NCBI GenBank assembly: GCA_040756515.1
Contig: JBFLYW010000017.1
Location: 1 to 64,000, forward strand
Length of the DNA: 64,000 bases
Source of the DNA: DSXH01 sp020724325
Lineage (GTDB): Bacteria; Bacteroidota; Ignavibacteria; Ignavibacteriales; Melioribacteraceae
Direction of reading: 5' to 3'
Shown: one piece after another, positions 59,805-64,000 of the stretch
Layout: every line of letters starts with the position of its first letter
Position numbering within the stretch: position 1 is the stretch's first letter
Position numbers and translations under genes: made by a program
The notes under the pieces: model-generated
Seen by the model: only the letters and a program-made list of their open reading frames with translations
The model's database searches: none
What the model was told of the DNA's origin: nothing

Positions 59805-60569
59805 ATGTTAGTTATAAAAAATTTGCATGCTAATGTTGAGGGTAAAGAAATTCTAAAAGGGATTGAACTGGAAATAAAAGCCGGTGAGGTACATGCTATA
59901 ATGGGACCTAATGGTTCCGGTAAAAGTACCCTTGCTAATGTATTGGCTGGTAATGAAGGTTATGAAGTAACTAGCGGCGAAATTTACTTTGGAGGTAAAA
60001 ATCTATTACAATTTGAACCCGAGGATAGAGCAAGAGAAGGTTTATTTCTTGCATTTCAGTATCCGGTAGAAATTCCAGGTGTAAGTAACGCAACTTTTTT
60101 AAAGACCGCTATTAACGAAGTTAGAAAGTATAATAATCAGCCCGAATTAACTCCAAAAGAATTTCTCGAGTTGATGAAAGAGAAATCAAAATTATTAGGA
60201 ATGGATGAATCTCTTACTAGTCGTTCAGTTAATGTCGGCTTTTCCGGTGGAGAGAAAAAGAGAAATGAAATTTTCCAGCTCCTTATGCTTAATCCTAAAC
60301 TTGCATTGCTGGACGAGACTGACTCAGGGCTCGATATCGATGCACTTAAAATTGTTTCTAACGGTGTAAATATTTTTAAAGCCAAGGATAAGGCGATACT
60401 TGTTGTAACTCACTATCAAAGACTTCTTAATTACATTCAGCCAGATTTTGTGCACGTCCTCTACAAAGGCAAAATAATTAAATCCGGCGGCAAGGAATTA
60501 GCGCTATTACTTGAGGATAAAGGTTACGATTGGATAAAACCCGAATTGGTTGAATCAGAGACCGTATAA
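59805..60569 (+). CDS. sufC: Fe-S cluster assembly ATPase SufC
   Basis: 254-residue ABC ATPase. Walker A GPNGSGKST, signature NVGFSGGEKKRNE, Walker B LALLDETDSGLDIDALK, and the SufC-typical LFLAFQYPVEIPGVS loop. The ATG at 59805 follows GGAG (59796-59799); an in-frame TTG at 59781 upstream is less likely. It powers shape changes of the SufBCD scaffold. Confidence 0.96.
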   Translation: MLVIKNLHANVEGKEILKGIELEIKAGEVHAIMGPNGSGKSTLANVLAGNEGYEVTSGEIYFGGKNLLQFEPEDRAREGLFLAFQYPVEIPGVSNATFLKTAINEVRKYNNQPELTPKEFLELMKEKSKLLGMDESLTSRSVNVGFSGGEKKRNEIFQLLMLNPKLALLDETDSGLDIDALKIVSNGVNIFKAKDKAILVVTHYQRLLNYIQPDFVHVLYKGKIIKSGGKELALLLEDKGYDWIKPELVESETV

Positions 60570-60581
60570 AGGATTTTTTAG

Positions 60582-61934
60582 ATGAAAACATCAAATGAAT
60601 TTCAAAACACCAAAGAATGGTATCTAAATTACTTCAAGACATTTGAAGAAAAAATGAATGGTGAATCTAGAACTTTTCTTCACCGTTTACGTAAAACAGC
60701 ATTAAACCAATTTGCAGAAACTGATTTTCCTACAACCAGAGAAGAGGAATGGAAATACACTAACGTATCTCCAATTTTAAAACAAAATTTTATTCCGGCT
60801 GCCAATCTTGGAATTAAATTTTCTGAAATAAGCAAAGAAGAAATCAAAAAAAATTTATTTACCGGATTCGATTTCTATTTAATGACATTTATCAATGGAA
60901 TTTACTCAGAAGCTTTAAGCAATCTGCAAGGATTGCCTAAAGGAGTTGTAGTAAACAGCTTAAGTATGTTAATGAAAACAAATCCCGATTTGATTAGTGG
61001 AAAAATCAATCAGTTTGTAAAATCCGAGAATGCATTTAATCTGCTTAATAGAGCTTATTCAACCGATGGTGCTGTAATAATTGTCCATGATGGAATCGCA
61101 CTTGATAAACCTGTTCAAATATTATACCTCAACGGTGGTTCCGAAAGCCCGGTGTTATCAGTGCCACATAACCTAATTATTGCCGGAAAAAATTCGCAAG
61201 TAAGTGTAATTGATGTTTTCGCTTCATTCGGAGGCAAGACTCATTTTACGAACTCAATTACAGAAGTATTTGCAGATGAATCATCAATCGTGGATTTATA
61301 TAAGATTCAGAATGAAAACAACAAATCCTATCACTATGAAAAAGTTGAAGCTTACCAGTTAAAGAAGAGCATATTTAACCATTACAATTTTACATTCGGT
61401 GCAGAAATTGTTCGCAACGATATTAATTCAACCCTCGATGATGAAAATATCGAAACACATTATTATGGTTTATACCTGGCATACGGAAAGCAGCTTGTAG
61501 ATAACCATACATTTGTTGATCATGCAAAACCAAACTGCATAAGCAACGAACTATACAAAGGAATAATTGACGGAGATGCACGTGGAGTTTTTAACGGTAA
61601 AATAATTGTTAGAAAAGACGCACAGAAAACGAATGCATATCAGCAGAACAAAACCGTTTTGTTATCTAAGAGTGCAAAAATTAATACAAAGCCGCAATTA
61701 GAAATTTTTGCCGACGATGTAAAATGTACCCACGGCGCAACTGTTGGGCATCTTGATGATAATGCATTCTATTATATCCGCACTAGAGGTATTCCTTCTG
61801 AATTGGCAAAATCGATGCTTATTAGAGCATTTGTAAATGATGTTGTAGAAGTTATCAAAATTGAACCACTACGCGAACAAATTAATCATATGATTTTTGA
61901 GCATCTTAACAGAGTGGAAATAGAAAATAATTAA
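60582..61934 (+). CDS. sufD: Fe-S cluster assembly protein SufD
   Basis: 450 residues. N-terminal helical part with TDFPTTREEEWKYTNVSPIL, then the beta-helix core (PVLSVPHNLIIAGKNSQVSVID, FNHYNFTFGAEIVRNDINSTLDD) and the C-terminal VKCTHGATVGHLDDNAFYYIRTRGIPSELAKSMLIRAF. It pairs with SufB; the conserved His lies in the KCTHGA motif. It lies 12 bases after sufC. Confidence 0.95.
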   Translation: MKTSNEFQNTKEWYLNYFKTFEEKMNGESRTFLHRLRKTALNQFAETDFPTTREEEWKYTNVSPILKQNFIPAANLGIKFSEISKEEIKKNLFTGFDFYLMTFINGIYSEALSNLQGLPKGVVVNSLSMLMKTNPDLISGKINQFVKSENAFNLLNRAYSTDGAVIIVHDGIALDKPVQILYLNGGSESPVLSVPHNLIIAGKNSQVSVIDVFASFGGKTHFTNSITEVFADESSIVDLYKIQNENNKSYHYEKVEAYQLKKSIFNHYNFTFGAEIVRNDINSTLDDENIETHYYGLYLAYGKQLVDNHTFVDHAKPNCISNELYKGIIDGDARGVFNGKIIVRKDAQKTNAYQQNKTVLLSKSAKINTKPQLEIFADDVKCTHGATVGHLDDNAFYYIRTRGIPSELAKSMLIRAFVNDVVEVIKIEPLREQINHMIFEHLNRVEIENN

Positions 61935-61995
61935 TGCCATGACAAGAAGTTGAGTGTGGAATTTAATCTCAACTTTTTAACGGCTGAGGTGATAT

Positions 61996-63246
61996 GTGAT
62001 TAACACAATTTCAGACACTATAAAGAAGTTTGATGTAGAGGAAGTACGGAATGATTTTCCTATTCTCAGAAGATTGGTTAACGGCAAACCGCTTGTTTAT
62101 CTTGATAACGCTGCAACATCACAAAAACCACAAGTAGTAATTGATGCTCTAAATCAATATTACACATTCGATAATGCAAATATCCACCGTGGGTTATACT
62201 TCTTAAGCGAAATGGCTACCGATCAATATGAAACCGCGCGGCTGAAGGTAAAAGAGTTTATCAATGCTATTAGTGCATCCGAAATTATTTTTGTAAGAGG
62301 TACTACCGAAGCAATTAACCTTGTTGCTTCTTCTCTATGTCGTGCAAAAACTTTTAAAAACGGTGACGAGGTTATTATTAGTCATATGGAACACCACGCC
62401 AACATTGTACCTTGGCAGTTGATTACCGATAGAAAGCAAATAAAGCTGAAGGTTATTCCAATTAATGATGAAGGAGAAATTGACCTATATGCTTATGAAA
62501 AATTAATTACAGAAAGGACAAAACTTGTTTCGGTAGTTCATATTTCTAATACACTTGGCACAATCAATCCGGTAAAAAAAATAATTGAGATCGCTCATTC
62601 AAAAGGAATTCCTGTTCTGATAGACGGAGCTCAGTCTGCGCCTCATCTCAAAGTTGATGTTCAGGAACTTGATGCAGACTTTTATGTTTTTTCAGGACAT
62701 AAAGTTTTTGGACCTACGGGAATAGGAGTTTTATATGGTAAGACAGAATTTCTAGAAATGATGCCGCCGTATCAGGGCGGGGGCAGTATGATTCGTTCCG
62801 TTACTTTTGAGAAAACTACGTTTGATGATCTGCCCGGAAAATTTGAAGCCGGTACTCCTAACATCGCCGGTGCAATTGGCTTAGGCGCTGCAATAGACTA
62901 CATAAATCAATTCGATAGGAAGGTACTTACCGAATATGAAAATTCACTGCTTAATTATGCTACCGAAAAATTAAATGAGGTTGAAGGATTAAAAATTATT
63001 GGCAATGCTAAAGAGAAAGCTTCTGTTATTTCTTTCGTTATTGATGGAATTCATCCTTATGATATCGGGACAATTATTGATACAGATGGTATAGCTATTA
63101 GAACCGGACATCACTGCACACAACCGATTATGGAGAGATTTAACGTTCCGGCAACTGCAAGAGCTTCATTTAGTTTCTATAATACTATTGAAGAAGCCGA
63201 TATGCTTATTAAAGGATTGTTGAAAGTAAAAAAAATGTTCGCTTAA
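61996..63246 (+). CDS. sufS: Cysteine desulfurase SufS
   Basis: 416 residues, GTG start with a GAGGTGA site. Group II desulfurase: LVYLDNAATSQKP, GTTEAINLVA, SHMEHHANIVPWQ, PLP lysine in VFSGHKVFGPTGIGVLYG, and the catalytic cysteine in IAIRTGHHCTQPIM. It moves sulfur from cysteine to the scaffold. Group II enzymes need SufE or SufU for good turnover; neither gene is in this cluster. Confidence 0.95.
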   Translation: MINTISDTIKKFDVEEVRNDFPILRRLVNGKPLVYLDNAATSQKPQVVIDALNQYYTFDNANIHRGLYFLSEMATDQYETARLKVKEFINAISASEIIFVRGTTEAINLVASSLCRAKTFKNGDEVIISHMEHHANIVPWQLITDRKQIKLKVIPINDEGEIDLYAYEKLITERTKLVSVVHISNTLGTINPVKKIIEIAHSKGIPVLIDGAQSAPHLKVDVQELDADFYVFSGHKVFGPTGIGVLYGKTEFLEMMPPYQGGGSMIRSVTFEKTTFDDLPGKFEAGTPNIAGAIGLGAAIDYINQFDRKVLTEYENSLLNYATEKLNEVEGLKIIGNAKEKASVISFVIDGIHPYDIGTIIDTDGIAIRTGHHCTQPIMERFNVPATARASFSFYNTIEEADMLIKGLLKVKKMFA

Positions 63247-63343
63247 CTCTTTTCAAACTTAGTGGCTTGGTACTATAGCGGCAAAGATTTTTTACTACAA
63301 ATATGCAAAGAGTCGAAAGAGAAAAAAATATAATTGAATCAGA

Positions 63344-63658
63344 ATGATTGACAAAAGTAAATTAGAACAAAACATAATTGCTCAGCTTAAAACTTGTTTC
63401 GATCCCGAAATACCGGTTGATATCTGGGAACTCGGACTTATATATGAAATCCGTATTGATGACGAAGGGAATACATACATTAAAATGACGCTTACATCTC
63501 CGGCTTGTCCGGTTGCAGGAACTCTTCCTCCGGAAGTAAAAGAAAAAGTAAAAAAAGTTAAAGGCGTTAAGGATGTTTATGTTGACATTGTATGGGAACC
63601 TGCTTGGAATATGGATAAAATGAGCGAAGAAGCTAAACTTGAATTAGGTTTTTTATAA
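63344..63658 (+). CDS. SUF-associated DUF59 (MIP18-type) protein, SufT-like
   Basis: 104 residues: CFDPEIPVDIWELGLIYEI, MTLTSPACPVAGTLPPEVKEKV and DIVWEPAWNMDKMSEEAKLELG. These are the DUF59 signatures, including the reactive cysteine in PACPV. Family members help load or deliver Fe-S clusters and commonly end SUF operons. It lies 97 bases after sufS. Confidence 0.92.
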   Translation: MIDKSKLEQNIIAQLKTCFDPEIPVDIWELGLIYEIRIDDEGNTYIKMTLTSPACPVAGTLPPEVKEKVKKVKGVKDVYVDIVWEPAWNMDKMSEEAKLELGFL

Positions 63659-63793
63659 AACAAAAATAGTATAAACTATGTTTGCCATATTGAGTTCCGA
63701 TTCATCGGGGCGAAATATCTAAATGAATAATTAACTTGGGATTCTTCGCCACGGCTGAAATCGTAACTCAGAATAACAGGAAAGGAAAAAAAT

Positions 63794-64000
63794 ATGTTCA
63801 ATATAAATCAAAGACAACCAATTTACGACCAGGAAGCAGTTCAACCAATGAGGGATGAATTGATCTACGTCGGATTTGTAGAAATGTTAACCCCACAATC
63901 AGTTGAGGAAATATTATCACAAAGGAATGATGAGACAGTATTTGTTATGATAAATTCTGTTTGCGGATGTGCTGCCGGCAGTGCAAGACCTGGAGTAACC
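63794..64000 (+). CDS. Bacilliredoxin family protein (BrxA/BrxB; 3' end outside window)
   Basis: The first 69 residues of a YphP/YqiW-type protein. The start QPIYDQEAVQPMRDELIYVGF and the redox centre VMINSVCGCAAGSARPG (C-G-C) are typical. Bacilliredoxins remove bacillithiol from mixed disulfides, or act as thioredoxin-like isomerases where bacillithiol is absent. An AAGGAAA site precedes the ATG. Being next to SUF genes fits thiol/iron-sulfur stress handling. Confidence 0.93.
   Translation, partial: MFNINQRQPIYDQEAVQPMRDELIYVGFVEMLTPQSVEEILSQRNDETVFVMINSVCGCAAGSARPGVT

Overview
The window reads as a low-GC, Gram-negative genome of the Bacteroidota/Chlorobiota/Ignavibacteriota group, most likely an Ignavibacteria member. 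Supporting signs are a type IX secretion (T9SS) cargo protein with a C-terminal sorting domain beside a PorV/PorQ-family protein, a GWxTD-domain protein, several TonB-dependent receptors, an OmpA-like protein with thrombospondin type-3 repeats, and a split F-type ATP synthase operon without beta and epsilon, as in Chlorobi. One run of exactly 100 N (52361-52460) inside a tandem repeat shows it is a scaffold from a draft or metagenome assembly. TTG start codons with good context are frequent.

Layout. 1-8050: a transposase-like gene end, then a TonB receptor, a T9SS cargo protein and a PorV/Q protein, closed by a strong terminator. 8307-18162: GWxTD protein, LPS acyltransferase, GT9 glycosyltransferase, M23 peptidase plus bactofilin, then atpZ/I-B-E-F-H-A-G. 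18220-21888: translation and targeting block ffh-rpsP-khpA-rimM-trmD-rplS. 22100-31306: OmpA/TSP3 protein, small membrane protein, tRNA-Arg(CCT), eno, a MITE-like inverted repeat, glnA, a PagL-like deacylase, two GT9 genes and an EamA exporter.

31407-48277 is the most interesting part. A broken macro-domain gene is followed by an apparent cobamide/alpha-ribazole salvage operon: BtuF-like binding protein, GntR regulator, CblT-like ECF S component, CblS-like kinase, fused double EcfA ATPase, EcfT and a DraG-type ADP-ribosylglycohydrolase. Next come a secreted CehA/PHP metallohydrolase, two paralogous BtuB-like TonB receptors, an archaeal/Thermotoga-type S-adenosylhomocysteine hydrolase homologue, a concentrative nucleoside transporter and an adenosine-deaminase-family enzyme. 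Together they suggest outer- and inner-membrane uptake and remodelling of nucleoside-like compounds, including cobamide lower-ligand ribosides. The link between the two halves is inference.

48278-51014 is decayed DNA with pseudogene remnants and dispersed repeats. 51015-54891 holds an aminotransferase convergent with iorBA, suggesting oxidation of amino-acid-derived 2-oxoacids; IorA here lacks its ferredoxin domain. 54992-64000 holds a PtsN-like EIIA, hisS, an unknown gene, rlmB, the SUF iron-sulfur operon sufB-C-D-S plus a SufT/DUF59 protein, and the start of a bacilliredoxin gene cut by the window edge.
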